A stretch of DNA of 50,056 nt from Paludibacteraceae bacterium (GTDB lineage: Bacteria > Bacteroidota > Bacteroidia > Bacteroidales > Paludibacteraceae): positions 1 to 50,056 of the forward strand of contig JAGCFX010000059.1 of NCBI GenBank assembly GCA_017649925.1, given 5' to 3'. Position 1 is the first letter of the stretch. Each line of letters opens with the position of its first letter. Below are positions 33,866 through 42,584 of this stretch, in pieces. The translations under genes and the position numbers were made by a program. The notes beneath the pieces were generated by a model. It was not told the origin of the DNA and searched no databases. It saw only the letters and a list, made by a program, of their open reading frames with translations.

Positions 33866-34784
33866 GCTCGTACTTATCCAACGCCTCGTTCATCAGTCGT
33901 TTGCCATCAGCAATAATCTCTTCCGCTTTGTCGAAATCGAAGGTGTTGTAGGCATATTGTCGCATGACAGCATGCACGTCGGGCGGCGTAAGGCGCAGTG
34001 CAAGCATCGTATTCTGCTGAATTTGCATGTCACTCATGCGGTCGAGTAGGCTCACGAAACTGACATAACGTCCCAGGTCTTTGGCGCGCTGTTCACGAAT
34101 GGCATCGACGCGTTTGCCTAACCGGCGTAACTGATTCTCCCATGATTTTGGAACAGGAATACCCTTTGCCGTGATCTCTGCCAGTTTACCCTCTACATCA
34201 ATCGGCTCGTACTCTGTACTGACTAGCATAGCATCTTTGCCGCTGATGTCTGCCGCCACCAAAATGTCTCCGTTCGTACGATTCACGGCGTGTAACGGCA
34301 GCGGGTTGAGAATGCCTCCGTCAATAAGCAGCCTTCCGCCAATCTGCACGGGTTTGAAGAACAAAGGAATACTGATCGACGCCCGCACGGCTTCAAACAA
34401 ACTGCCACTACGGAATACAACTTCCTCCGTGCTAATCATGTCGGACGCAACGATGGTACAGGGGATATTTAGCTGTTCTATCGGTCTGTCCGGCACCACT
34501 TTCTCCAACTCCTGAATGATGCGTTGCCCTTTGACAATCGAGTTGCCGCTTAGCAGATTGATGTCCATCATCCTGAGTATCAACTGCTTGTCAACGCTCA
34601 AAAACCACTCTTTTGCTTCTTTGAGTTGTCCCGCGGCGTACATACCGGCTATGATAGAACCCATCGAACAACCGGCGATACTGGTAATCGTATAGCCACG
34701 TTCTTCCAAAGCCTCGATAGCGCCAATATGCGCCAATCCACGCGCTCCGCCGGAACCAAGAACCAATGCAACGTTCTTACTCAT
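33858..34784 (-). CDS. Patatin-like phospholipase (RssA/YchK-type)
   Basis: 308 residues with no signal peptide, so probably cytoplasmic. Patatin motifs are complete: the oxyanion loop VLGSGGARGLAHIGA (8-22), the nucleophile GCSMGS (Ser40) and the catalytic Asp in LLIDGGILNPLPL (near residue 155). The rest is helical. Bacterial members cleave acyl chains from phospholipids or other lipids. No oligonucleotide cyclase, nor other defence gene, is adjacent, so I take it as a metabolic enzyme. Its ATG overlaps the gcvT stop by one base and its end overlaps the TonB receptor start by 8 bp. Confidence 0.9.
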   Translation of the reverse strand: MSKNVALVLGSGGARGLAHIGAIEALEERGYTITSIAGCSMGSIIAGMYAAGQLKEAKEWFLSVDKQLILRMMDINLLSGNSIVKGQRIIQELEKVVPDRPIEQLNIPCTIVASDMISTEEVVFRSGSLFEAVRASISIPLFFKPVQIGGRLLIDGGILNPLPLHAVNRTNGDILVAADISGKDAMLVSTEYEPIDVEGKLAEITAKGIPVPKSWENQLRRLGKRVDAIREQRAKDLGRYVSFVSLLDRMSDMQIQQNTMLALRLTPPDVHAVMRQYAYNTFDFDKAEEIIADGKRLMNEALDKYERA

Positions 34785-35869
34785 TATACCTCCTTGGCGG
34801 GGATCAATTTCTCGCGAATTTTGACGTATATAATCTCGCCTTTCTTGGCGTAGTCCGTTTGCACATAACCCATACCGATGCCCACTTTGGTATTCGGTAG
34901 CATAATTCCGGAAGTGACGTTACCGATGGTATCACCGGCTTCATTGCAGATCTCATAACCGTTACGCGGAATAGCGCGCTCCTGGCACTCAAAATGCACG
35001 AGTTTGCGTTTCACACCTTCGGCTTTCTGTGCTTTCAAGAAGTCGCGGTCGATGAAGTCCTTCGCGTCGAGTTTTGTAATCCATCCGAGTCCTGCTTCGA
35101 GAGGAGAAGTCGTGTCATCGATGTCATGACCGTAGAGACAATACCATTTCTCCAAACGAAGTGAATCACGTGCGCCTAAACCGATAGGTGCTAACCCGAA
35201 AGGCTTGCCTACTTCAAATAGTGCGTCCCATATTTGCTTACCGTTCTCAGCTGGGAAATAGAGCTCAAAACCGCCGGCTCCAGTATAGCCTGTGTTAGAT
35301 AGGATTACACCCGGTACACCCGCAAAGCTCCACTCGCGGAAAGCATAATAGTCAATTGACTTCAAGTCCGCATCAGTCAACAACTGCAATAATTCTGTTG
35401 CTTTGGGTCCCTGCACGGCTAACTGACCATAACGGTCGGAGGCGTTCTCCAACTTCAAATCAGCATCCTTGAATTTCTCATCTTTAATCTTATTTACCCA
35501 TGCCCAGTCTTTATCTATATTACCGGCATTGACAACCATCAGATATTTGGTTGTCGAGTATTTGTAGATAATGAGGTCGTCTACGATGCCGCCTTTGCCG
35601 TTCGGCATACAAGTGTACTGCGCCTTGCCGGCAGCGATGACAGACAGATCATTGGTCGTGATGTACTGCAAGAAATCTAGGGCTTTCTCGCCTTTCACCC
35701 AGAACTCGCCCATATGGCTCACGTCGAATACACCGACGCCTTCGCGAACAATCATATGTTCCTGATTGATTCCTGTCGGGTACTGAATAGGCATGTTAAA
35801 GCCTGCAAACTCTGCCATCTTGGCTCCGAGGGCAATATGCACATCGGTAAAAGGAGTTGTTTTTAACAT
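34784..35869 (-). CDS. gcvT: Glycine cleavage system T protein (aminomethyltransferase)
   Basis: 361 residues, the T protein that transfers the aminomethyl carbon from lipoylated H protein to tetrahydrofolate, releasing ammonia. N-terminal [26 protein letters not shown], then [28 protein letters not shown] (with the catalytic Asp region), [13 protein letters not shown], and the C-terminal [21 protein letters not shown]. The gcvH and gcvP genes are not in this window. It is embedded between pepT (5-bp gap) and the patatin gene (1-bp overlap), an unusual setting for a folate enzyme. Confidence 0.95.
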   Translation of the reverse strand: MLKTTPFTDVHIALGAKMAEFAGFNMPIQYPTGINQEHMIVREGVGVFDVSHMGEFWVKGEKALDFLQYITTNDLSVIAAGKAQYTCMPNGKGGIVDDLIIYKYSTTKYLMVVNAGNIDKDWAWVNKIKDEKFKDADLKLENASDRYGQLAVQGPKATELLQLLTDADLKSIDYYAFREWSFAGVPGVILSNTGYTGAGGFELYFPAENGKQIWDALFEVGKPFGLAPIGLGARDSLRLEKWYCLYGHDIDDTTSPLEAGLGWITKLDAKDFIDRDFLKAQKAEGVKRKLVHFECQERAIPRNGYEICNEAGDTIGNVTSGIMLPNTKVGIGMGYVQTDYAKKGEIIYVKIREKLIPAKEV

Positions 35870-35875
35870 AGTATT

Positions 35876-37036
35876 TTACGCTTTTTTAGTGATTTCCAAA
35901 ATAACGTCTCTTGCTGCTTTCAACGAATTCACTGGCAAGTATTCATAACGGCTGTGAAAGTTCTCGCCGCCCGCAAAGATATTAGGACATGGCAGTCCTT
36001 CAAAGGAAAGCCGCGCACCGTCTGTCCCTCCGCGAATAGGTTTTACAACAGGTGTCACACCCACTGCGGTCATTGCTTCTTTGGCAAGGTTGATGATATG
36101 CATAACGGGCTCGATTTTCTCTCGCATGTTATAGTACTGATCGCGCATCTCAATTTCCACGGTGCCTTCGCCGAACTCGCAGTTAACCTTTCTTGCCAAG
36201 TGTTCCAACTCACGTTTACGGCTCTCAAAACGCGCGCGGTCATGATCGCGGATGATATAACTGAGTGTGGTCTCTTCCACTGTACCGTTCATGCCCGCCA
36301 AATGATAGAAACCCTCGTAACCTTGTGTATGTTCAGGCGTTTCCCATCGCGGCAACATCACCGCTAATTGGTATGCAATACGCATGGAATTGACCATCTT
36401 ATGATAGCCATAACCAGGATGAACATTCAAACCGTGTACTTTGATTTTGCATGCCGCGGCATTGAAGTTCTCGAATTCCAATTCGCCTATCGCGCCACCG
36501 TCCATCGTATATGCGAAGTCGGCACCAAATGCTTTCACGTCAAAATGGTCGGCACCTTGACCTATCTCTTCATCCGGCGTGAAACCCACACGTACTTTAC
36601 CGTGCTTGATTTCGGGGTGCTGAATCAAATACTCCATGGCCGTTACGATCTCCGCAATACCGGCTTTGTCATCCGCGCCGAGTAGAGTAGTGGTGTCCGT
36701 TACAATGACATCCTGTCCGGCATAGCACGCATCAATATAATCACGTTCTTCCGCTTTCACTATACTCGCTTTCACGTGCTTACCGCTCGCATCCGGCGAA
36801 GTATCCATGTGGGCAATAAAACCGACAACAGGATGACCATCTTCATTCGCAGGCAGTGTCGCCATAATATACCCGTTGTTGTCCAGCGTCACGTCTTTCA
36901 GACCAATAGTTCTCAGTTCGTCCGCCAAATAGCGTGCGAACTCCATCTGTCCGGGAGTTGAGGGCGTCATGCCCGTGTTCTCATCACTTGTAGTGCAGAA
37001 CGAAACGTATTTCAAAAAACGATCTACAATACTCAT
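35876..37036 (-). CDS. pepT: Peptidase T (tripeptide aminopeptidase)
   Basis: Zinc M20-family aminopeptidase that removes the N-terminal residue of tripeptides. 386 residues from ATG 37036 ([19 protein letters not shown]); a longer frame exists but overlaps the lipoprotein gene. Motifs: [15 protein letters not shown] (metal His and Asp), [20 protein letters not shown] (bridging Asp), [18 protein letters not shown] (catalytic Glu), [20 protein letters not shown], and [20 protein letters not shown] and [13 protein letters not shown] near the C-terminus. All metal ligands appear present. Starts 1 bp after the lipoprotein stop. Confidence 0.95.
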   Translation of the reverse strand: MSIVDRFLKYVSFCTTSDENTGMTPSTPGQMEFARYLADELRTIGLKDVTLDNNGYIMATLPANEDGHPVVGFIAHMDTSPDASGKHVKASIVKAEERDYIDACYAGQDVIVTDTTTLLGADDKAGIAEIVTAMEYLIQHPEIKHGKVRVGFTPDEEIGQGADHFDVKAFGADFAYTMDGGAIGELEFENFNAAACKIKVHGLNVHPGYGYHKMVNSMRIAYQLAVMLPRWETPEHTQGYEGFYHLAGMNGTVEETTLSYIIRDHDRARFESRKRELEHLARKVNCEFGEGTVEIEMRDQYYNMREKIEPVMHIINLAKEAMTAVGVTPVVKPIRGGTDGARLSFEGLPCPNIFAGGENFHSRYEYLPVNSLKAARDVILEITKKA

Positions 37037-37037
37037 C

Positions 37038-37562
37038 TTATTTGGAGAATGCGGAGAGTAACGTACTGATGGCGCCTGCATATTGTGCGGCGGTGCTCAC
37101 GTATCCAGCAGCCGAGTTGGCAGTGTCTTGTGCTTTGGACTTAGTCTCTTGCACCTTGTCGTTGTCTTTTACCATGTCGACCAGACTGTTCGTCACGGAC
37201 TCCACATTATCCTCAGTTACAACGCCTAACGAACTGGCAACCATACCATTACCGAAATCTTTGAGGTATGCTTTGTCCTTGTAGTTCTCACGCAACCCTT
37301 CGCAGTTAGCAATTAGCGTCACGGTGTTCATTGCGTTTTGCAAGTTCTTGTAATCGTACTTGTTCCCATCCGCTTTGTACTGGTTGTAAAGCCCCAGGAT
37401 GGCGTTACCCGCTCCTTGACCGGCACTCTCAGCAGCGTTTGCGGCGGTGGTCGTAGTACTTGCCGTGTTATTACTCGATTTGTCAACGCTTACGGTGGCG
37501 TTTCTCATAAATCCGCAGCCGGCAACAAGCATCACAGCTGCCATCAGAAATACTTTTTTCAT
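37038..37562 (-). CDS. Predicted lipoprotein of unknown function
   Basis: 174 residues with a lipoprotein signal ([16 protein letters not shown], Cys16). The mature protein starts with a Ser/Thr/Asn-rich, low-complexity stretch ([16 protein letters not shown]), then a mostly helical region with [18 protein letters not shown] and a further Asp/Val/Lys-rich part, and ends with a hydrophobic [14 protein letters not shown] that could pair with membrane. No known domain recognised. The start overlaps the dehydrogenase stop (ATGA) and pepT follows after 1 bp, so it lies within an operon. Confidence 0.7.
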   Translation of the reverse strand: MKKVFLMAAVMLVAGCGFMRNATVSVDKSSNNTASTTTTAANAAESAGQGAGNAILGLYNQYKADGNKYDYKNLQNAMNTVTLIANCEGLRENYKDKAYLKDFGNGMVASSLGVVTEDNVESVTNSLVDMVKDNDKVQETKSKAQDTANSAAGYVSTAAQYAGAISTLLSAFSK

Positions 37563-38515
37563 AATACGATATTCATTTTGTTTAAATCATTATCCATAAA
37601 AGCGAGTATGTTGTCGCATATATTTTCGCACATTGAGATGCGACCTTCCCATGTCCCTGTGCCGGTGTGCGGAGAGAGCACCACGTTCGGCAGCGTCAGT
37701 AACTCGGATGTTATCTGCGGTTCAAACTCATATACATCAAGTGCTGCTCCTGCAATGATGCCGTTTTTGAGGGCTTCCACTAAGGCAGCCTCGTGCACGT
37801 GCGCGCCGCGCGCGGTATTTATAAGGTACGCACTACGTTTCATCATTCCCAACTCCGGTTTGCCGATCAAATGATGCACTTCCGGCGTGTAGGGTAGATT
37901 TAGACTTACGAAATCACTATCTTGCAGCAGGGTTTGAAAATCCACATACTCTGCTCGCGCACCTTCTATTCCTTTAATCCTCTCGTCCTCTAGTCTTCTT
38001 CGGTTATGATAAATAATTTTCATCCCGCTCGCTGCCGCCCTTCTTGCTAACGCTTTACCGATGCGTCCCATGCCGATGATGCCCAACGTCTTGCCGTACA
38101 ACGAGTGACTGAGGTTATTCATTACCGCCATCGGTTCTCCATTACCATTACGGATAGCGAGGTCAAACTCACTCACACGCCGTGCGATGTTTATCATCAG
38201 AGCAAACGCCAGTTCTGCCGTCGGCTCGATCACCGGTTCCGGTGTATTCGTCACGCGAATACCGCGTTCGCGGCAAGCATCCAAGTCAATATTGTTAAAG
38301 CCCGCGCCGAAATTGGCAATCAGCTGTAGGTTCGGCATCGCCTCTATCATCTCCCGCGGCACCTTGTAGTCAAATGTGCTCACGAGAATCTCTGCCTCTG
38401 TCCAGTTCGTATCTTTCCCCACTAATAAAGGCCTTCCCTTTAGGGAGGGGTTGGGGTAGGCTTCTAATCGTTTGAAACCCTCTTTGGGCAGTTCTGTCGT
38501 AAAGGCAATACGCAT
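37559..38515 (-). CDS. D-2-hydroxyacid dehydrogenase family protein
   Basis: 318 residues from ATG 38515 (MRIAFTTELPKEGFKR); a TTG-started extension to 38533 is less likely. NAD-binding core: KTLGIIGMGRIGKALARRAAA (in pieces), the LINTARGAHVHEAAL segment, and C-terminal LDVYEFEPQI and SPHTGTGTWEGR, with the catalytic Arg and Glu in place and a His in SPHTG. Substrate could be hydroxypyruvate, glyoxylate or a 2-ketoacid. Two oddities lie in the coding sequence: near residues 22-34 a palindromic, GC-rich insert gives YPNPSLKGRPLLV, and near residues 172-184 an octamer repeat gives RRLEDERIKGIEG. It has its own promoter and heads the operon. Confidence 0.88.
   Translation of the reverse strand: MRIAFTTELPKEGFKRLEAYPNPSLKGRPLLVGKDTNWTEAEILVSTFDYKVPREMIEAMPNLQLIANFGAGFNNIDLDACRERGIRVTNTPEPVIEPTAELAFALMINIARRVSEFDLAIRNGNGEPMAVMNNLSHSLYGKTLGIIGMGRIGKALARRAAASGMKIIYHNRRRLEDERIKGIEGARAEYVDFQTLLQDSDFVSLNLPYTPEVHHLIGKPELGMMKRSAYLINTARGAHVHEAALVEALKNGIIAGAALDVYEFEPQITSELLTLPNVVLSPHTGTGTWEGRISMCENICDNILAFMDNDLNKMNIVL
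37963..38002 (-). repeat. 8-bp array inside the hydroxyacid dehydrogenase gene
   Basis: Five degenerate octamers on the plus strand: CTTCTATT, CCTTTAAT, CCTCTCGT, CCTCTAGT, CTTCTTCG. It sits in a loop just after the NAD-binding fold. Confidence 0.6.
38431..38458 (-). repeat. GC-rich palindromic element inside the hydroxyacid dehydrogenase gene
   Basis: CCTTCCCT-TT-AGGGAGGG followed by GTTGGGGTAGG, read in frame as part of YPNPSLKGRP. I recall this CCCCAACCCCTCCCTAAAGGGA-like palindrome as widespread between and inside genes of Bacteroidota; that link is from memory. Confidence 0.6.
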
Positions 38516-38541
38516 TTTTGAATGATAATTCAAATTTGCTG

Positions 38542-38573
38542 CAAAGGTAGTGAAAATTTTTCACATGTGCAAG
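38542..38573 (-). promoter_or_regulatory. Promoter for the dehydrogenase-pepT-gcvT series
   Basis: Minus strand: CTTG (38570-38573), 20 bp, TACCTTTG (38542-38549). The spacer is filled by the palindromes GTGAAAA-T-TTTTCAC (38550-38564) and CACATGTG (38562-38569), which may be an operator. Confidence 0.8.
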
Positions 38574-38591
38574 TGTTTGTATATTTTTATA

Positions 38592-38619
38592 CAAAAAAAC
38601 GCACCCCAAGGGATGCGTT
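38592..38619 (-). terminator. Rho-independent terminator of the 38640-39752 gene
   Basis: Minus strand: stem AACGCATCCC / GGGGTGCGTT (38598-38619) with one mismatch and a two-base loop, followed by a T run (A on the plus strand at 38593-38599). About 20 bp after the stop of the gene. Confidence 0.85.
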
Positions 38620-38639
38620 CATTCAAATATCCTAACCGA

Positions 38640-39752
38640 TTACGGTCTTGGGATGGTGAACATGATTTGGTCTTGCGGTCTCATCGGCGGAACGTTGAAT
38701 TTGAAGACCTGCGGTGAGATAATCCATCCGTCGCGCTGAATGGCTTTGAGTTGACCGTACATGCTTGGCGATACGCGGAAGGTCAGACGCGAGCGTTTCT
38801 CAACCGTCCCCAGTTTTTTGAACTTACCCGGAGCCTCTTCCAACTCAATCAGGAACGCGGATGCATATTGCTCGTTAGTGATAGTAATCAAGTAGGAGTT
38901 ATATGAATTAACCACATTTACAATTGGTCCGACAATGGCTTCCTGCTGGCGCATCAGTTCAATGTCCTGCATTAATGCATCGTATTTTTTCTGAGTGTCA
39001 TCTACGAACAGGTGATAACCCGTCTTGCCGTAGTTGCGCAACTCGATATTATCCCACTCCCAGCCGTCCGGCTCAACGATATCGATGTTCGTCACACTAA
39101 ATGGCACTTTCTCAAAAGTGAGAGTGAAATCGTGAATCCCAGCTGGTTTCTTCTCAAATGCAGTGGTACTGATGCCGTTAGCGGCAAGCAGAGCGTAGGT
39201 GTTACCTGTGGCACGGTCGCGGATATAAGCGGTAGGGGTGAACATCCAGCCGACCACTTTGGTAGCAAAAAGTTTGAGGGTTACTACAGTCGCATCGCCG
39301 GTGTTGTCAATGGCGATGATGTCGCAGTTGTCCTTTTTCGAGAAGCCGATGGTGGAAAACTCCTCGCCGACAGGCGCTACATTACCGAAAAGTTTGGTAC
39401 TCAGTTTTTCTGCAGCCGCTAAGATATCTTCAATCTCAGCCAGTGAAGAACCGACGCTGGCAGTAGCCTGAACGGCATTGTTGTTAGCGTCCAATAGGCG
39501 CGCTTTGATGTAATAAGAAGTCTTGAAAGCAGTAATGTCCGCGATGCAGATAAGGTCCGCGCGACCGGCTTTCTCATCGCCGTTGAATGCCTGAAAATCA
39601 TTGTTGGCAGAGATCCGCTCGATGAACTCATTAGCGAAAATCTCTTTTACAGATGCGTCCAGTGAATCCGGAGCGGTTACTTGAACGGATACTTGGCGTT
39701 GCGCCATCAACATACCGGGCACTGCCAGTAATAAAAGAAAGAATTTTTTCAT
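38640..39752 (-). CDS. Exported protein of unknown function
   Basis: 370 residues; signal peptide MKKFFLLLLAVPGMLMA cut before QRQVSV. The first 120 residues resemble a periplasmic alpha/beta domain (QVTAPDSLDASVKEIFANEFIE and DLICIADITAFKTSYYIKARL), loosely like the N-termini of lipoprotein assembly factors (LpoB/CsgG-like), but I cannot confirm it. The rest is beta-rich, with FTLTFEKVPFSVTNIDIV and a Lys-rich coil (QKKYDALMQDIELMRQQE). No catalytic motif seen. Single-gene transcript with its own promoter, an unusually long leader and a terminator. Confidence 0.7.
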   Translation of the reverse strand: MKKFFLLLLAVPGMLMAQRQVSVQVTAPDSLDASVKEIFANEFIERISANNDFQAFNGDEKAGRADLICIADITAFKTSYYIKARLLDANNNAVQATASVGSSLAEIEDILAAAEKLSTKLFGNVAPVGEEFSTIGFSKKDNCDIIAIDNTGDATVVTLKLFATKVVGWMFTPTAYIRDRATGNTYALLAANGISTTAFEKKPAGIHDFTLTFEKVPFSVTNIDIVEPDGWEWDNIELRNYGKTGYHLFVDDTQKKYDALMQDIELMRQQEAIVGPIVNVVNSYNSYLITITNEQYASAFLIELEEAPGKFKKLGTVEKRSRLTFRVSPSMYGQLKAIQRDGWIISPQVFKFNVPPMRPQDQIMFTIPRP

Positions 39753-40008
39753 AAGCGAGTTATTATTTAATTTAGTTATAAGTGGTATTAACTATCCCAT
39801 TCAAATGGTTACAAATACCATGCCAAAGTCCCTTAATAACGATAAAGGAGTCTCTTTTTAGGCTCCCTATCGCGGATATTTTCAATACCCTGCTTTTTTA
39901 AGCGAAAACAGCCGTCATCACGACGTCTGTTTTTCTAAGGTATTAGTCTGTTTATTTAAGGTACAAAAAAGATTGGTCTTATTAATTTGGATTCGCTTTT
40001 TCTTAAAT
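39753..40008 (-). promoter_or_regulatory. Long structured 5' leader
   Basis: About 255 nt lie between the promoter and the start of the unknown exported protein. Three stems are visible: 39905-39933 (AAAACAG/CTGTTTT plus inner CGTC/GACG); 39840-39872 (CGATA/TATCG with inner GGAG/CTCC); 39783-39820 (TGGTATT/AATACCA enclosing CATT/AATG). Two six-codon frames (MTAVFA, MVFVTI) begin with ATG inside it. It could be a cis-regulatory RNA or an sRNA; the class is not recognised. Confidence 0.5.
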
Positions 40009-40014
40009 CCGGTG

Positions 40015-40046
40015 CAAAGGTACTGCTTTTTTTTAATATGACCAAA
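40015..40046 (-). promoter_or_regulatory. Promoter for the leader and the unknown exported protein
   Basis: Minus strand: TTTG (40043-40046), 20 bp, TACCTTTG (40015-40022). It lies about 50 bp after the stop of the phosphoesterase gene. Confidence 0.8.
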
Positions 40047-40097
40047 TTTTTTTTTATGTTATACAACATATTTTGCAAAGTTGACTTTACAAAATGC

Positions 40098-40619
40098 CTA
40101 TTTTCGTTGCAATTCAATGACTTCTAAGTCATCAATTTTTTCATTATTTATGGTGAATCGCAATAATGTCTGACAGGGTTGCCAGCCTTGTTTGCCTGCT
40201 GCGCCCGGATTCATTGTTAGGAATTTGAACTGCGAATCATATTGCACTTTTAGAATATGACTGTGCCCGCAAACGAATAAATCAATGCGTTGATTCGGGT
40301 CTTCATAATTCTCCAGTGATTTGCGGAACATGGGTATCAGCCATGGGTTGTAATGTCCGGGATAACCGCCAATGTGCGTCATGAGAACATTGACATCTTC
40401 TACGCGAAAACGATAGAACTCACTTAGTGAATATCGCACATCGCCGCTGTCCATATTTCCGAATACTGCCCGCGTAGGTTTGAATTCCCGTAAACGACGT
40501 AGCACTTCCTCTGAACCGATATCTCCGGCATGCCAGATTTCATCAACATCTTTGAAATGCTCTAAGACACGCTTATCCAGTAAACCATGTGTGTCGCTTA
40601 AAACGCCGATTCGTGTCAT
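40098..40619 (-). CDS. Metallophosphoesterase, YfcE/MJ0936 family
   Basis: 173 residues. Calcineurin-like phosphodiesterase motifs in order: GVLSDTHGLLD (Asp and His, about 5-15), IWHAGDIGS (28-36), AVFGNMDSGD, LMTHIGGYPGHY and FVCGHSHILKV (about 116-126), which supply all metal ligands. Family members hydrolyse phosphodiesters in vitro; the cellular role is often unknown. No membrane segment. Overlaps the gldF-like gene upstream by 4 bp and is the last gene of the pheT series. Confidence 0.9.
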   Translation of the reverse strand: MTRIGVLSDTHGLLDKRVLEHFKDVDEIWHAGDIGSEEVLRRLREFKPTRAVFGNMDSGDVRYSLSEFYRFRVEDVNVLMTHIGGYPGHYNPWLIPMFRKSLENYEDPNQRIDLFVCGHSHILKVQYDSQFKFLTMNPGAAGKQGWQPCQTLLRFTINNEKIDDLEVIELQRK

Positions 40620-41281
40620 TTGCGGGTCAGTTTATCGATTACAAAGATAGCTGCCACAATCGCAACTACGGCAATGCCAGCGAAGAAGACAACGTCTCGC
40701 AAGTCTAGTACGCCGCGGGAAAGGGCGGAGTAGTGATTCTGCAGCAGTGTCCAGTATAACACAAAACAGACGAGGGCACCGGTGATGAAACACACTATCT
40801 GACTTTTGCTGAACGTGGCGCACAGCAAACCTATTGCCATGAATGTGCCGCTCAATAGAATCAATCCGATAAACGAACCCAAGAAAGCTCCGCTATCCAG
40901 ATTTCCCATCGGTTCCGCCATATACGCCACCACAAAATAATGCACAAAACACGGCAGCAAACCAATTAGCACAAGTGTCCATGCGGCAAAATACTTGCCG
41001 AGCATAATGCGTGTGAGCGAGACGGGTTTTGTGCGAATCAAATCCCATATACCGCTTTGGCGCTCTTCCGACAACAGACGCATCGTCAGAGCGGGACAAA
41101 GAAGCATAAAGAGCCAAGGACTCAATTGAAATAGTCCGTCCACTTGGGCATACCCCGAGTCAATGATATTCCATTGACCGGGGATTACCCAAAGGAAGAG
41201 ACTTATCGCCAATTGGTACAATCCGATGACGATGTACGCAATAGGCGTTGAGAAATAATATCGAAGTTCTTTGCGATACAT
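40616..41281 (-). CDS. ABC-2-type permease, GldF-like
   Basis: 221 residues with about six hydrophobic segments. N-terminal MYRKELRYYFSTPIAYIVIG and LTMRLLSEERQSGIWDLIRT (about 66-85), followed by TRIMLGKYFAAW, resemble GldF, the permease subunit of the gliding-associated ABC complex, and other ABC-2 permeases. The usual ATPase (GldA) and GldG genes are absent next to it, so the complex would need partners from elsewhere. Motility itself is not implied, because non-gliding Bacteroidales keep gldF-like genes. Overlaps yfcE by 4 bp and nupG by one base. Confidence 0.78.
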   Translation of the reverse strand: MYRKELRYYFSTPIAYIVIGLYQLAISLFLWVIPGQWNIIDSGYAQVDGLFQLSPWLFMLLCPALTMRLLSEERQSGIWDLIRTKPVSLTRIMLGKYFAAWTLVLIGLLPCFVHYFVVAYMAEPMGNLDSGAFLGSFIGLILLSGTFMAIGLLCATFSKSQIVCFITGALVCFVLYWTLLQNHYSALSRGVLDLRDVVFFAGIAVVAIVAAIFVIDKLTRK

Positions 41282-42579
41282 TAGTGTTTAACCTCAAGGT
41301 TCTTGTTCACCGGTGTTTTCGGGAAGAAGATCCAGAAGAGGATTGCAACCACGAGCGCATAAGCGGCGAAGCTGTACCATGACATTTTCCATCCGTCCCA
41401 AATAGCCATAAAGTCCGCTGTCTCCGGCAAGTGGTAAACGAACTTATTGACAACAGCCTGTGCGGAGAGCGTACCGATGGTTGCACCTACACCGTTGGTC
41501 ATTACCATGAATAAACCTTGCGCACTGGAGCGAATCGAAGGATCGGTCTCCTGATCTACGTATAGCGCACCGGAGATATTGAAGAAGTCAAATGCAAAAC
41601 CGTAAACGATACAACTCAGCACGAAGAGCAGCACGCCCGGCATGGCGGGGTTACCTGCGCCGAAGAAGAAGAAACGGAATACCCAGGCAAACATCGCCAT
41701 CAGCATCACATTCTTGATTCCGAAACGTTTGAGGAAGAACGGAATAGCAAGGATACAAAGCGCCTCACAAATCTGCGAGATAGAAATCAAAATTCCCGAG
41801 TGCTCAACGGCAAACGTACCTGCGAAATCCGGATTGGCACCAAAGCTGGCAAGGAACGGATTGGCAAAGCCGTTGGTGATTTGCAGACTGACGCCAAGGA
41901 ACATACAGAAGATGAAGAACAGCGCCATTTTCTTTTGTTTGAAGAGCGCGAATGCTTTGAGACCCAGCGCTTCCACCAAATCCACTTTGCCTTCTACTTT
42001 CTTGATTTCGCAATTCGGCAAGGTCAGCGAATAAACGGCGAGGATGACACTCAGCACACCGCTGATAACGAACTGTGCAGGAGTATCCATTGCACCTACG
42101 AGATCCACAACCCACATCGTAGCGATGAAACCAACGGTTCCGAATACACGAATCGGCGGGAAATCTTTGACGGTGTCCATTCCGGCTTTGACTAATGCAT
42201 TGAAGGCTACAGAGTTAGTCAGCGCGATGGTTGGCATAAAGAATGCCACAGAGATCGTGTAGAGACTGAACAGCGGAGCGAAAGTTACGTCTGCGCTTGC
42301 GCTGAAAGCATAGATTCCGGCAGCGGCCATGAAGATACCTGCCAAGCCATGGCAAAGGCTCAGCGCCTTTTGTGCGGGCAACCAACGGTCAGCCACAATA
42401 CCCATCAATGCAGGCATGAAAAGACTGACGATACCTTGGATAGAATAGAACCAGCCAATTTGACTACCCATTCCGTGAGCGCCCAAATAGCGACCCATAG
42501 AAGTTAAGTACGCGCCCCAAACGGCGAACTCCAGAAAGTTCATGATGATGAGGCGAATCTGAAGAGATTTGTTTTTCAT
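41281..42579 (-). CDS. NupG-type nucleoside:proton symporter (MFS)
   Basis: 432 residues with about twelve membrane helices. N-terminus MKNKSLQIRLIIMNFLEFAVWGAYLTSMGRYL (in pieces) and GIVADRWLPAQKAL match the NHS family (NupG/XapB). Transports nucleosides with protons into the cytoplasm; specificity not readable. The C-terminal half contains GFAFDFFNISGALYVDQE, typical of the family. The start follows prfC by 5 bp, and the end overlaps the gldF-like start by one base. Salvage of nucleosides is a common trait of this phylum. Confidence 0.88.
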   Translation of the reverse strand: MKNKSLQIRLIIMNFLEFAVWGAYLTSMGRYLGAHGMGSQIGWFYSIQGIVSLFMPALMGIVADRWLPAQKALSLCHGLAGIFMAAAGIYAFSASADVTFAPLFSLYTISVAFFMPTIALTNSVAFNALVKAGMDTVKDFPPIRVFGTVGFIATMWVVDLVGAMDTPAQFVISGVLSVILAVYSLTLPNCEIKKVEGKVDLVEALGLKAFALFKQKKMALFFIFCMFLGVSLQITNGFANPFLASFGANPDFAGTFAVEHSGILISISQICEALCILAIPFFLKRFGIKNVMLMAMFAWVFRFFFFGAGNPAMPGVLLFVLSCIVYGFAFDFFNISGALYVDQETDPSIRSSAQGLFMVMTNGVGATIGTLSAQAVVNKFVYHLPETADFMAIWDGWKMSWYSFAAYALVVAILFWIFFPKTPVNKNLEVKH

Positions 42580-42584
42580 AATGA

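Noticed and set aside
33858-34784. Patatin as the effector of a CBASS defence system
   Set aside because: No cyclase or other defence gene is adjacent; neighbours are gcvT, a TonB receptor and a TetR regulator.
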